From Apoderus coryli (Eukaryota > Arthropoda > Insecta > Coleoptera > Attelabidae), in assembly GCA_911728435.2 (NCBI GenBank), contig OU452199.1, forward strand, positions 17,494,860 through 17,558,859: DNA of 64,000 nt. The letters run 5' to 3'. Within the stretch, counting starts at the first letter, position 1. Every line of letters begins with the position of its first letter. Below are positions 1 through 14,100 of this stretch, piece after piece. The translations under genes and the position numbers were made by a program. The notes below the pieces were generated by a model, which saw only the letters and a list, made by a program, of their open reading frames with translations, was not told where the DNA came from and did no database searches.

Positions 1-648
1 TCCATGCCATACAACATGTTTCAAGACTAGACCAGTCCCATAAACAGTGGCGAGCAATAATTAAATCAAAAGCTTTTAGCTTTTAGATATTTAGATTTTT
101 TTATATACATCAACAAATTATTACAATGGAGCCAGAAGTATGTTTCTATCTAAAAGCTTTTCATTTAATGATTGTTCGCCACTGATCATGGGACTGGTCT
201 AGTCTTGAAACATGTATGACATGGATTAAATATTATTATATTAAATTTAATTCATAGAGATAAGGCTTTTATTTCAATACTGTACTTGTAATAAATCACC
301 CTGTGTGTTTTTTTTACCGACGAATCGGCAACAGCACGACACACACCACATTCGCTTGTTTTTTTTTCTACCCTCCCTACGTATCCCCTCCAGATTAATA
401 CAGAATTTCATCAATCTCTCTCTCTGACAATACAGCATTGTCGGTGCATAACTGTTGCAAATGATGTAAATAATTGTTATACGTTGCGTTTTGTTTCTGA
501 TATTAATAAACTACAAAACGGTTTCTGGCTGTGACAATACTGCTCTATGCTTTACACGCTAGTCTACGCCACGTAGTGGCTGGCATACTTAGAGATGTTC
601 TCATTTTAATGCATTGGGCTGACTATCTATTGTGTAGATTAATCTTTG
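1..648 (-). mobile_element. P element, third copy, one end only
   Basis: This stretch matches 48,901-49,548 in the same direction and the reverse complement of 4,153-4,802 almost base for base. It is therefore the transposase-proximal (5') end of the same P-element family, oriented on the minus strand, with its terminal repeat ending at 648 (GATTAATCTTTG). The rest lies outside the window, so neither its target duplication nor its completeness can be judged. Bases 1-227 hold the nested foldback described at 4,574. Small differences in T-run length and single bases separate it from the other copies, so it is a separate insertion. Open frames crossing this end are not genes. Confidence 0.85.
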
Positions 649-1550
649 CTTTAGTTAAACATAATGAAATGAGAGAGACACGGCAAAGCAAGCCGCGCAG
701 CGCACAGAGGGAAGGGAGTATTCCTTTTGACTTTAAAATCGTGGCTGTGAGTCCGAAACAGGCGGACTACGTTGTATTCTTAAATAATGTCTTCGGACTG
801 GACGGTTCATATAATTACGATCGAACTTCACAGGTAGTTCGTTTGGTCGTATAATTTTTGCATCATCAAATACAAGGTGGTCTACATGAAATTAACAGCT
901 TCAATTAAAAATTCGCCTAATATTATGAATATGTGCATTTTACACGATAATTAATTTGTGCATCTAATTTTGACCTCATATACCTGGTGTTCCATTTGAA
1001 ATAAACAAGTTATTTAGAATTAAACTATACGTTCATTTAGCTTATTATTAGACACCCTGTATTTAATATTATGGGTTTTTTATATTTGGCGTAACAAGTG
1101 ATGAGTGGGTATATTTATCAACCCAGACTGGCTTAAAAAGAACAAACGAATAGGTGTGAATTTTTTCATTGAAATTATGTCTATATTTTTATAAAAATTA
1201 AAATATTTAAAAAACTGTCAGGTTTAGGTGAGATGTACTTTAATGAAAGTTAGGCTTATTTTGATATACAGGGCATTCTATATAAAAAAAAACACAATTA
1301 TGGTTCATTTTTTATATTTGGAACACCCTGTATAGATTCACAATATTTTTAAAATGTAACCATAAATCATTTTTATCGAACCCATGGATAAAACTTTAAG
1401 GAAATGAAATAGTTTAGCCACAATTTTCCGTGTCGTATGTCGTGAATAACCCTGTATAAGAAATATTAAAACATTATTGTATCTAAAAAACTACTAATTT
1501 ATACTTATTTTTATTTTACTACTATTCACGTGAACTAAATCTGGCAAAAT
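649..1550. other. Intergenic, dispersed CAGGGTG-type repeat
   Basis: No gene is seen. Bases ~950-1,450 contain several ACACCCTGTAT / TACAGGG motifs and match, in pieces and in both orientations, the foldback at 38,562-39,315. It is a dispersed noncoding repeat family. An open frame running across 531-854 joins P-element end sequence to flank and shows no protein family features. Confidence 0.5.
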
Positions 1551-1621
1551 TGTTTTTAAATGGCACAAGTTGACACATTTGGCGTTCGAATATTGATTTT
1601 GTATCGTCCTCACCAGACGGA

Positions 1622-1775
1622 CTACAATTTCAATAATAATAATAAAAAGTTCAAAGACCCCATTGTGTGCAAATGGGCTGCAATTTCAATATTAATAAAA
1701 GAAGTTCAATGACACCAATATGTGCAGAGGGGCTACAATTTCAATAATAATAAAAAAAAGTTCAATGAAGAGATG
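1622..1775. repeat. Short minisatellite, about 55-56 bp x 3
   Basis: Three consecutive imperfect units begin CTACAATTTCAATAATAAT, CTGCAATTTCAATATTAAT and CTACAATTTCAATAATAAT at 1,622, 1,678 and 1,733. It lies beyond the 3' end of the secreted-protein gene that ends at 2,116. Confidence 0.6.
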
Positions 1776-2115
1776 CAAGAAATGTATTGATATATTTATT
1801 CCATTGGATCTCAATTTCTTTTTAAGGTTGAACTATTGTCTCGAGAATTGCTACTGAGTCTATTGGTCGCTTGTTTTTAATATAATTTAGAACTATTTGA
1901 TTTTTATTTTAAATTTACGATAGGTGTATTTATTTCAAAATGTACCTATAGGTTAAAGCCCGGTAAGGTGTATTTTTTTCTAGGGCGACGGATACTGGAG
2001 TGGCCGTTGCCATTAAACGTAAATCGGGAAATGAGTCAGATTTAAATCAAATAAATATATATGATCCAACAATATATTTTACTACATATTATATTGCACT
2101 AGCATTGATTGTATT

Positions 2116-5100
2116 TCAAAATTCTCTATACGCAGCTGTTAATGTAAATACATCACTGAGTGGTGGTGGGTACGCTTGAGTTTTATCCTCTACTAGAACT
2201 ACCCAGTTACCTAGAAAACAAACAATACAAATTATATTTCTTTCATATTAACAATCGCCAAATACAGAATATTGCTATCGGCAATAAACGTAATTGAATA
2301 TTTTGTCAACTCTTCAGTTGTTCAACAAAATCACTTTAAAATAACTAAGTAATTGATATAGGTACGGATAATGTCAACTAGTAAACATGTGCATCTTTTC
2401 GAATGCGAAGCTCTATTTAAGATCAAATAAGTTAAATTCGGACCTCCTAAATGTGCGAATTATTTTCTCCAAATCCAAACTTCTTACTTCTTTACAGCCC
2501 TAGTTAATATTTTATTTAATTTCGTATACATCAGTCCAATTTGAATATTAAGTTACCAATCTACGCAAGCAATAAATGTTCTTATTTTAACGATTTCTAG
2601 TTATATTAGTATAACCGTTTATTCTAAAAAAAAAAATATCGAAATAATTTTTGTTTTTACTTTTTTTCATATTAAATTTTCTGTAGAAATTACTGAAAAA
2701 GTTATATTTCAATTGTATGGTTCGCTACGTTTCGTATTACGTATTACCTATATTATAAGATCATATCTCTCTTGACGATATTTTAGTTATTGGTGCTGTG
2801 CTAGAGTACAACCTAAGTATATGGAAATGACATATTTGGTTAAAGCTGCAAGCTACACATTAAAAAAGGTTTACAACATTCCGGTATTATCGAACTGATT
2901 CGCGGAAATATATTTCAAGAAACTTATAAAGCTTAGGGCTGGTAAATTCTGTAAAACTGGTGGTTTTTAAATACAAAATTTGTGATAGGCATACTGGATA
3001 GGCTTCCAAGGCTTAACTTGCAGATTTAAACTTTGCTGAAACCAGTTGTGATATTAGAGTAGCACAAGAATGTCTCCTAATTGCTGAAGGCGTTTGCCGA
3101 CGACGTAAAAGTTCAACAACACAATATATGCAAAATTTCCTACAAACAAAATTCAGCTCGTTGTTAATTGATATTGAATATTACTAATACTTTTTTATGT
3201 TACGCAATTGATCGTGAATGTTTTTCCGGGATTGTTTCTTAGCCGTGCACCGTCGAACGGATCTGAAAAGGTATGAAGTCATCCATACACAGAGACATTG
3301 TGGGGCTAACTTTATGTGACTTGTGTGGCGGAAATATTAACATTACACATAATTCGCATATTCAACATCCTCAAAGGAAATATGAGTATCATGATTATCG
3401 AGAAGAAGTAAGACCCGCTCCCTTTTAGAAGGTTTCACGTGGGAGGGAAAATGTTTTAGAAACACCATCCTCATCATCAGCATTCACTCGCTAACAAGTA
3501 TGAATTACTCCAACTCAAGGATTTCTGTTGTCCTGCCACAAAATTCACACACATCCAATCACCACCATTCACCGGATGTTGTAGGTGCGCAGCCCCATCG
3601 ATGCGTTCTCCCTCCTTTCGATGATGTCTCATCGCATTCTCATGTCGATCGATTTCGCCGTCCATCACTGATTCTACAGATGTCGAGTTCTTCATTGTAC
3701 TTCAGGCTTCGCCATTTGAAAGAGACGCTTTTTTGATGTTGAGTTGCAGTCATTTTGCCAGGTGATGAATGCTTTTCGTTTAGTGTCTAGTTTTAGAAAT
3801 ACCAGAAACTAGCAAATCAATTGGAATAGTATAGTGCTTTCAATGCTTTACATAATATTATATAATCTGATTCTATATTTTTAGACATAATTTACACAGT
3901 TAATACTGTGACAAATATTAAAATATCCCCTACGTTTAGAGATAAAAAATATATCCGACAACACCGCCAGGCGTCTAGTCATATTCACGCTTCTATTGTC
4001 GTCGAACACCTCAGAACAGAACAGAAGAAAATAGAAATAGAATAGCAAGCTCCAGAACGTTCTTGTATGCTGTAGAAGGCGATATGGTATATAAAGACAG
4101 AGAGTCAGACACAGAGGACGACCAGTAATGAAGTGAATACTCTATAGTTAAGACAAAGATTAATCTACACAATAGATAGTCAGCCCAATGCATTAAAATG
4201 AGAACATCTCTAAGTATGCCAGCCACTACGTGGCGTAGACTAGCGTGTAAAGCATAGAGCAGTATTGTCACAGCCAGAAACCGTTTTGTAGTTTATTAAT
4301 ATCAGAAACAAAACGCAACGTATAACAATTATTTACATCATTTGCAACAGTTATGCACCGACAATGCTGTATTGTCAGAGAGAGAGATTGATGAAATTCT
4401 GTATTAATCTGGAGGGGATACGTAGGGAGGGTAGAAAAAAAAACAAGCGAATGTGGTGTGTGTCGTGCTGTTGCCGATTCGTCGGTAAAAGAAACACACA
4501 GGGTGATTTATTACAAGTACAGTATTGAAATAAAAGCCTTATCTCTATGAATTAAATTTAATATAATAATATTTAATCCATGTCATACATGTTTCAAGAC
4601 TAGACCAGTCCCATGATCAGTGGCGAACAATCATTAAATGAAAAGCTTTTAGATAGAAACATACTTCTGGCTCCATTGTAATAATTTGTTGATGTATATA
4701 AAAAAATCTAAATATCTAAAAGCTAAAAGCTTTTGATTTAATTATTGCTCGCCACTGTTTATGGGACTGGTCTAGTCTTGAAACATGTTGTATGGCATGG
4801 ATTAATGATTATTAGGTATATTAAATTTATTTCGTGGATATTAGACTTTTATACCAATACCGAAATCAAGTAGGTATTAATGTACATTATTCTTTGTCAA
4901 AATTATAACTCCACTTAAGAATTGACTAGATACTTTTTCAATTTATTACATATATTTTAAATATTTCACGTAGACAATGTGGCAAAGATGTAACAAGATT
5001 GTTGTAGATCTTATAATACCTATAATAAAAAAATTATCAGTGCTACCTATATTATATTAGGTATACATATTATGGTTGTTTTCATACCTACTGATTTTGT

Positions 5101-8100
5101 TTTGAAGAGAATTACCTAATATATTAAATTAAATTTAATCTTTGGCTGCGTAGTTATTTTTTTTGTGAATATTTTTTAACTTATTTTGTGTTTTTCTAAT
5201 TTTAGACTAATTATATTATTTTGTGTTGTGTTTTTTTTTTATTTGAGAAACTTCCTAGTTTGTGACTAAATAATTTTTGTGTTTTGTGAAAATGGAAAGA
5301 AACAATTCGAAATTAAGTCGTAACCAATGTGCTTTTCGAAATTGTAACAACAGTTACAGAAACAATCGAGAGGTACATTTCTTTCGATTTCCTAAAGAAG
5401 AAGATCGATGCAGAAAATGGGTTATAAATTCAGGTATAAGTTCCACTTTATAGGTTTAGGTACTTAAATTTTACTTCTTTTTAATGTTTCTTCGGGTAAA
5501 TAATAAGTTCGGTAGGAATAGGGCTTTGGGTATCAAACAAAAAAGATAGAAAATAGAAATTTGACATAGGGGTAGTTCTAAGCATTTACAAGTTTGTGAC
5601 GTGTAGCGATTTTCGATGCCGCCCCCGGAGGTATACATGAGGGCGGCGCAATGCCGTTTTAAATATCTCGTTTCGCTTTCTTGGAAAATAAAAAATTATA
5701 ACTGATAACTGACACTTAGTACTTAACCCATTAATCCCCAACGTTGCGTAAACGAAACATTTTTTAAATTTTTTTTTCCAATGTGCCAGTAAAAAAAATA
5801 CTTTTTTGTTGCTACAATTTTTTCAAAATACAACAAAGACTTTACGTTTTAAGAAATATGTCGACAGAGTTAAGATATTTATTTTGTGCGAATTTATGAA
5901 CTCGCAACATTTTGAGATTTATCATTTCATATATTCGTCAATCTATTTGTCTGACACAGAAACGGATGAGATATTTCAAATTATGGATTTAGATTCCCAT
6001 GATCTTTAGTAAAAAGGGCGTTATATGATATTTTACAAAACATGTATAGTTTTTGCATATCGGATCATTTTTCCTAATGTTGCGTATACGCAACGTTGGG
6101 AATTCCGGTAAGAAGGCGCCATAACGTCGCGCCCTTCGCTGACCCACAATTAGGTAGCATTTATTTTGTTTCTTATATAATTTGTGTGTGATTCTTCTTA
6201 GTGAGTGTCAACAAAGATACTAAGTTATAATTATTGTGATTTAAAATTATATTATATATAAAATATAAAGTGAAGCTCTGGAAAATATTGACTTGAAGTA
6301 AGTGATAATTATGGTTCTGTTTGTTAATTTTTTTTTAAATAATTTGTTTGGTTATAATGATGTCTTGGAAAAACAGAATGCCTTAGTTATCTGCTGAGCT
6401 TTTAGCTATATTGGAGGAGGATGAGGATTTACTGCAGACTGATACCGTGGATGCAGTATATATTCCGCCACCCGTAGATGCACTTACAGACGAAGAGGAG
6501 CTTGACGAAAATATATGTGAAAACGTTGAAGATTTATCAGATGTTGCGGGGACCTACGAAATACACGCAAATTTGCCTGATACTTCTGAAGCCTTAGATG
6601 ATGAATCTTTACCGTCAAATTCAAAAAAAGCAAAACTATGTGCAAAAAATATAAAAATGAAGTCGAAGAAAACTCTACCGAAGTGGAGAAAAGAGACCCC
6701 AATATATACAACAGGACCACATAATGAAGAAAATAATATCTTGGAACAAATTGAAAACAGAGTTTGTGGAAAAAGCCCTTTTGAAGTTTTTTCCTTGTAC
6801 TTCAGTGACGAAGTTTGGGAAAAAATAATATATTATACTCGTAGAAGAAAATATGCTCACGACAATAATAGGCATTCATTTGATATTGATAAAACAAGCC
6901 TAAAGCGATTTTTCGGCATACTCATTTTTTCGGGATACCATACGGTTACCAGCTACAAAACTCTATTGGTCAAAAGACAACAAAGCAAGAAGAAGATGCT
7001 GACAGTGTAAAAACAACACAATATACATGTGTGCTAAATTTAAGGTGCATCTTCACACAAACTGTTTTGAAATATTTCACACTAAGTAGTAGTAGTATTT
7101 GTTTACCGTAAATCCCAATGTTGCGTATACGCAACATTTTTTTGTAAGAAAACTAAAAACTTGTATTTTTTTTTAACCTGATAAACAGTTATTTGGACAT
7201 AGGTTTAATAATAAAATAAACTAAAATCACCGAAATTGTTTGATTTTCCAAGCTTGGGAATTAATGGGTTAATACGTGGGCGTAAGAGGTAAGCTCACTT
7301 CACAGGTTCTCGGCCTTTTAACAGAAAAACTGACTTTTTGGACAAATTAGACATGGAACATCATATCATAACCATATTTTGTGTAACACATGTAGTTTTC
7401 GATATACAAGATCGATTTAAACACTTTTTGGACCCCTCTCGAAAAATTATTTTTTTTTGTTTCTGTAGTTAGTCAACGCCTTAAATTTATGTCAAAATTA
7501 ACCCTTATTTACAAATATTTCAAAAACTACTGCACCTAGGCAACCCGTATGTCATTTTTCTTGTCCTTTAGAGCGGCATTTATATATGTTAAAATATACA
7601 GAGTGTCGCATCAAGAAAAAGCAGGTTTGGTCCGCTGCGCGTTTGTGAACTACCCTATGTAATTAAAAACATTTTTGGTTGTAGATCTCTTCAGGTCCTA
7701 AAATTTTGTAAAGGATTTTTTTGTCTATCGCTTATAGATTGAGCTAGCTATCTTCCGCCCACACACTGTATATTATATAACGCTTAATAGCTGTATATCT
7801 AGAAATATCAAATATCGAGAGCGTTATAGAAAGATTTAATGTAATGAGGTTAGTTTTTAAAATGATATAAATCTAAGTATATAGGTTAAAAAAAAAATTT
7901 CATAGGTTTACACATTGTTTGTTTTGTTTATTAAGGCATCAAAACGGAAATTTTAATTGAATCTACTTAGAAGTTTGGTATATTAAAGACTAATAACATA
8001 ATCGCGTAAGTTAACCCTATACCAAAATTACAGGGTGTGCAAAAATCCCCATAACAATAAATTTTTTAATAACGCTCTCGATCTTTGATATTTCTAAAAA

Positions 8101-11100
8101 TAAAACTTTGTAAAAAGATGTACTAGTTTTATCAGAATACTATCTTAAACTTACTAAGTACTTATGTAAATAATATATTATTTTTTTTTCATTAATTGGT
8201 CGTGTTGATTTATACATAGGTGAAAGCATTAAGCTATGAAATATGCTAATGTGTTCTTTTGTTATTTAGGAGACGCGGAGCTTCTACATTTATCGCCTGA
8301 AAAACTATACGAAAGAAAACGCTTGTGCAGTGTACATTTTGTCGAAAACGATTTTGTAAATCCGCAAAAAAGAAATAGACTTAATTACTTCGCGGTTCCG
8401 CAAAACTATAAAGAGACACTAGACTTGACTGAATCTTTAGTAGTTGTCCCACCATTGAAGACATATAGTAATTCAAAAATAAATAATTCGCCACGTGATT
8501 CTTCAATGGTAGCTGTTGAGCTAAGTAGTTCAAACCAAACAACACACATGTCGCCACAACGGAACACATACTTGGAAGCCATTTCAGATATGCCTACACC
8601 ATCTCCAAGAACTAAAATGTTACGACGACGACGTGTTCTTTTTCCGAAAATTTCGACAAATTCCTCTGTATCACAATTTAAAAATCTTCTTTCCATACAA
8701 AAACGTCAATTGCGTAAGAAAAATTTGACGATTGCAAAACTGAGGCAACAGTTACGCATGCAAAGCAAAATGCGTGAAAGAAAAACAAGTGTTGATATGT
8801 TTAGTCTCAAATCAAAATATGCCGAAGCACTTGTTAATATGCAGATACACCACAAACCTGGTCGTCCCTGGACAGAAACTGAAAAGGACTTGAGTCTTTT
8901 GTCCTATTATAAATCCCCAAGCGCCTATAAATATTGGCGAAACAATTTAAAAATCTCTATGCCCAGTGTGTCCACTATTCGAGCCTGGATTAGTGACATT
9001 CCGTGCCTAGCTGGTTTTAATGAGGGTATTATTGAAGAACTTAAACGAAAAGTATCTACCATGGAAGAAAATGAAAAATATTGCACTCTAATTTTTGACG
9101 AAATTTCTATAAAAAAATACCTTCAATATTCGGCAAAATATGATAAAATCGAAGGTTTTCATGACCACGGTGGGAACACAAGGAAAAACATGTTTGGTAG
9201 TCAAACAATGCTTTTTTTGTTACGAGGAATATACAAAAATTGGAAATATCCGCTAGCATATTTTGTTTCTGCAACGGCAATGTCGGGCAAAGATCTTAGG
9301 CCTAATTTAGAAAATGCGTTAACAATTCTTTTAGATATTGGCCTAAAAGTTGTAGCCGTCGTTTGCGATCAAGGCAAAAACAACCAATCCGCAATGAAAG
9401 CTCTAGGGGTGACCAGAGATAAGCCGTTTTTTTATATTGGCCAATCAAAAATATTTTCAATATACGATGCTTTACATTTGATAAAAAATTTTAGAAATAA
9501 TTTTCTGCATAACAGGTATTTGTTTAAAAACAATTTAGTAAATTTTGATGACATAAGAAACGCATATAGGATTGACCAAAATAGTACTTCAAGCAGAAGT
9601 ATGATTAAAATTAGTGAAGCCCATCTTAACCCAGATAATTTCCAAAAAATGAGTTGTAAATTGGCTACTCAAGTATTTAGCAATTCTGTCGCCGCAGCTA
9701 TAAGAACTGCAGTTAGTACTAATGAATTAGTGTCGCCGACTGCATTGCATACCGCAGATTTTATTCAATTTGTTAATAATTTATTTGACACGTTAAATAG
9801 TAAAGAGCTCTTCGCGAAGAACCCATATGCTTCTGCCCTTTATAATGAAAGACCCATAATACAAGAAACTATGGAAGGCGCTATTGAAGTAGTGCTGACG
9901 TTAGCAAAAGAAGGCAAAGTTGGAGTGTATAGTAGACCTGATTGCTTCGATGGGATGATACAATCTTTAAAAGCAGTTCTTGGGATTTATGAAGAAAATA
10001 AAAAATTTGGGTTTCACTACTTATTGACCAATAGATTAAACCAAGATCCAATAGAAAATAAATTCTCTTCATTTAGGCAACGTGGTGGTTATAATCCTAA
10101 TCCCACAGTAAGAACGTTTCGAACTACATTTCGTTTATCGCTTAAGGTAAATCTTTTAAAACCTACAAATATTTCATCGAATTGTGAAGACGATGAAGAA
10201 AGTACTACTCGTATATGTCCGTCATCTGATGTGATGGCTCCGTTTCAGCTTGCACAAGTTGAAGTCCGTACTATGCCAGATACATCATCACCGGCACCTT
10301 CTAGTATTTCAGTGAGTTGTGGCTCTGAAGTACCAAAAAGAACAAAAAATACTTTACAGGATTGTTCTGACACTTACTTTGCAGGCTATTTAATCAATAA
10401 AACATTAAATAAATTTAATAATTGCACAAATTGTGCAACTCACCTAATTGATGCGTCAAACATACTTGGGGATAAAAATCAATTATTAATTTTAAACAAG
10501 ACATATCGTAATGTGTCAACTGGCTTGAAAAAACCAGTCCCTCGGTTAGTAGTTTTTGTGAAAAAATGTTTAGTTTACATACATAAAGTTTTAAATAATA
10601 GTCCACACAGAAATAATCTTTCTCAATATATAAAAGAAAAAATTTTAAGAAATTTTATTGCGATATTTCTCCCAGCATGTGAACATCATACCGCATATTT
10701 TATTGATTTAATGATTCGGACAAAAATATATAAGGAATGTATATGGAGAACATCTTTTTCAAAAAAAACTATTAGAAGAAAACGAAAGGTAGATATTCTA
10801 CAAAATTTGTAATATTTCTGCATTTTGTTTTTAAATTCATTTTTTGTCTTTAACGATCAATACATCTTTTAATGATATTTAGCATTCTCTAAATATTTAC
10901 AAACGAGTCTTTGTGTTTTTTTCAATTTAGAGTAATATGTATTTTGAACTTTCCGATGGAAATTATTGGTTACTTCCCGGACCCAGGGAAAGTATTTCTA
11001 AAATATATGACCCGCGTAACGAAACAGAAATTTAATTTATTCCAATAAACTAACCTAACAAACTAACTACTTTATTCAAAAATTAGAAATTAAAAAAATA

Positions 11101-14100
11101 GGTCTAGGCAAGTGTCAAAACAAAACACTCCAAAATGTATGGGGAATCTAAAAATATAATAATATAGATAAAATTGGTATCAACTTCCGGTATTACCGGA
11201 CGTCGCACAATTATAACAATATTTTATAGACTGATAATTAGATGACTAACTAACATTTTGAAAACAATTTTTTCCAAAACTTCTAATGTACCAACGACCA
11301 GTAATCACCCTATCTGTCCTATGTAAAATAAAAATTTGTCGTTTATTATTTAAACTATCTGTGTTATCCAATAAATTATTCTTACTGAAAAATTTTTCTT
11401 ATAATATTTTGGCTATACTTATAGCCTGCAAAATAATTGTCAGCACGCAGTCTTACAAAGTAATCTTAAAAGAATGAGGTTGAATCTCTAAATGTTTCGC
11501 ACTAAAACTACTACTGCAGTAGGAGTTGAATTTGAGGTTGCAATAATTGATCTGAGTGTTATGAGGTCATTGCTGCTTCACAATTGGAAGATGATAGTGG
11601 TTTTAAAAGATTTGCTACTCTTCAAGATATTCGAAATGGTGATCTGAAATGTATAGCAGTTGGATTACCATTGTATCCATCTCTAATATATATAATATAT
11701 GTAAACTTATTTTCGATTGGATATTGGTTAAGTCATTAAAATTTGTAGCCCAATTTTTCTTAATCCTCATACAAACACAAAATTGATTCCATCTTCCATT
11801 TTTTTTAGTAGATTTTCGAAGTAATTGCACAAGTGCATCAAAATTACCGATAATTTTACATGACAGCGTTTGAATGTAGTTTTTCCAAGACAACACGCTC
11901 GAATGCAAAATTATCTGGTTATTTTGATGCACGAGTGTAATTCGGGGGAATATTTCCCGAATACTGTCGCCACACGTATTGTCTGTTGTGTTTGGTGTTC
12001 TTTGGTTCGCTTTCCATCACTTTATTTTCTATAATTCCCAATGAATCACATCCGAATCGAGACATTTTTAAAAATATTTTTTGACTTTACTTGTCAAACT
12101 GATTTTATTATTAATTATCATGGATTCACAATGAGATTACCGTGGATACGTAAACAATGCAATCAAAGATTAATCTTTGATGCAATTATCGCAGTGCTCT
12201 TTCGGTTTCTACAGTGCAGTTACCGCTGTAATCAATCGATAATTGCACTGCTCTCATAGGATTTTTTACACATGAGGGAAATATTCAAAAAAATCAGTTG
12301 TGTCGCCCCAAAACTTTCTCGACAAGATATAATGTAATCAAAAATATAGGCATGACCTGCGTAACGAAACAGAATTTTAATAATTATTATTATTATAATT
12401 GTATTATATTAATTATTTCCAATAAACTAATGTAACAAACTAACTACTTTATTAAAAAATTAGAAAACAAAATATTGGCAGAACTGGGACTCGAACCCAT
12501 GACGGTGCCTAATAATAATAATAATAATAATAAGGTACACACACCTTAAAGTAGGAACCGTTACTTGCCGAGTTTTATTTAGAGGCAACTTTCTGCAAAA
12601 GTGTTCACTTTAGACCCATAAAATGATATTACTTTTATAAGGAAAAAATTTACAGGGAATAGAACATACGAAAGGATTTTTGCTATATAATTCTTTACTA
12701 TTTAGGGTATCAAATAAATTATTGATAAATTCCACGTAATTTGCTGTGTCTGATGCAGTTTCCGATTCGAACTCGGAGTATAAAGTGTGGAAACCCCTGT
12801 ATATCCGAAAATAATCGTTATTTTGAAAAAATGTTTAAAGAAAAGTTATTGGGTATAATTTCTGGCACAACCTCCTGATGTTCAATTTTTTATAGTGTTA
12901 ACAGCTTTGTTGCTATGGCAACCAACTTTGTTTTTTTAAATGACATGGTATATTTTTCTTTTCATTTTTAGGTAGACAATTTATTTCTGGATATGACGAT
13001 CTTAAATTTTTATAGGGTTACATTGGAAAATAATTGAGGAAAACTGTTTTATAAAACAATCATGTTCTTCGTTTACAGTTCATTAAAACTAAATTTTTAT
13101 AAGACTTGCCATGGAAAACATTGTAGCTGTCAATTGAAAATACTTGTAAAATAAAATACGAACAAATAAAAATTTAATTCAAAAAACCATTAGAAAGAAA
13201 ATGGAATCCAACAACCTAATATTAAAAACTAGTCCAACATATGTTGAAAATGTTGTCCGTTGATATTTGCGCACAATTGGAGTCTCCTTTCAAATGAATT
13301 TCTTACTTTTACTGACATGACAGGTAATATTCTTCTAGATTCTCCAATAACTTTATACCTATTCTGTTTTTAATAATTTCACCACAGATCTTTGAGAAAT
13401 ATCGAAATTATTATCGGAGTCAAAAAAATTTATTAACAAAATTTATATGTTTTTTATGTTATTCGGTAATGAAAAATATATGTTTCCATTAAGAAAAAAA
13501 CGAGTTGACCTTGAGATAACCTTGAAACGGTTGACAAACTCGCCAATGGGTGCCACCATTGTTTTTCCCCCACAATAGCAAACATCTTTTATTTGAACTT
13601 GTATAACATGTATAATATGTAATTTAAATCCATTGATATGCTCTTTGTACAATATATTTTTGAAGAGTTAACATGAAAACATGGCTTTTCCACTGATACA
13701 CCCAAGTTTTTAAGGCTGATTGGTTTTTCATTGATCGCATATAATAGCAACCATTTTTAATCCGCATTCTATAAGAATTTTTATAGCCGCCTCTAAAATA
13801 TACTTTAAATAAACATGATTAATAGTAATGAATTGCTTGCTACATAATGTAACAAGACAATAAGTTATGTTGGAAATTTGTTTCACACTACCATGCTTTC
13901 ACCAGACGGGCAGTTTCGTTGATTCACAATTCATCAGTGGTGATCGGCAGGCAGTGTGACCCAAATATTCAACATTTACGAAGAGCTTATACTAGCATGA
14001 GAGATGAATGACATATCATAATTACAGGTAGTGTAAGCTCTTTGTAAATGTTGGAAATTTCGGTCACACTGGGTTGTGGATCAACGAAACTGCCCGCCTG

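Noticed and set aside
531..854. 107-codon open frame, with partners at 4,011-4,271 and 49,431-49,622
   Set aside because: The shared first 40 codons are the conserved P-element tip read in one frame; each continues into unrelated flank.
3477..3736. Overlapping open frames on both strands in a GC-richer block
   Set aside because: No recognisable motif; possible old LINE 3' end, too weak to call.
12478..12512. tRNA gene (T-arm and acceptor end visible on the minus strand)
   Set aside because: No D-arm or anticodon arm; followed by a (TAA)n microsatellite. A SINE-type fragment at best. The same holds for the B-box fragment near 17,035.
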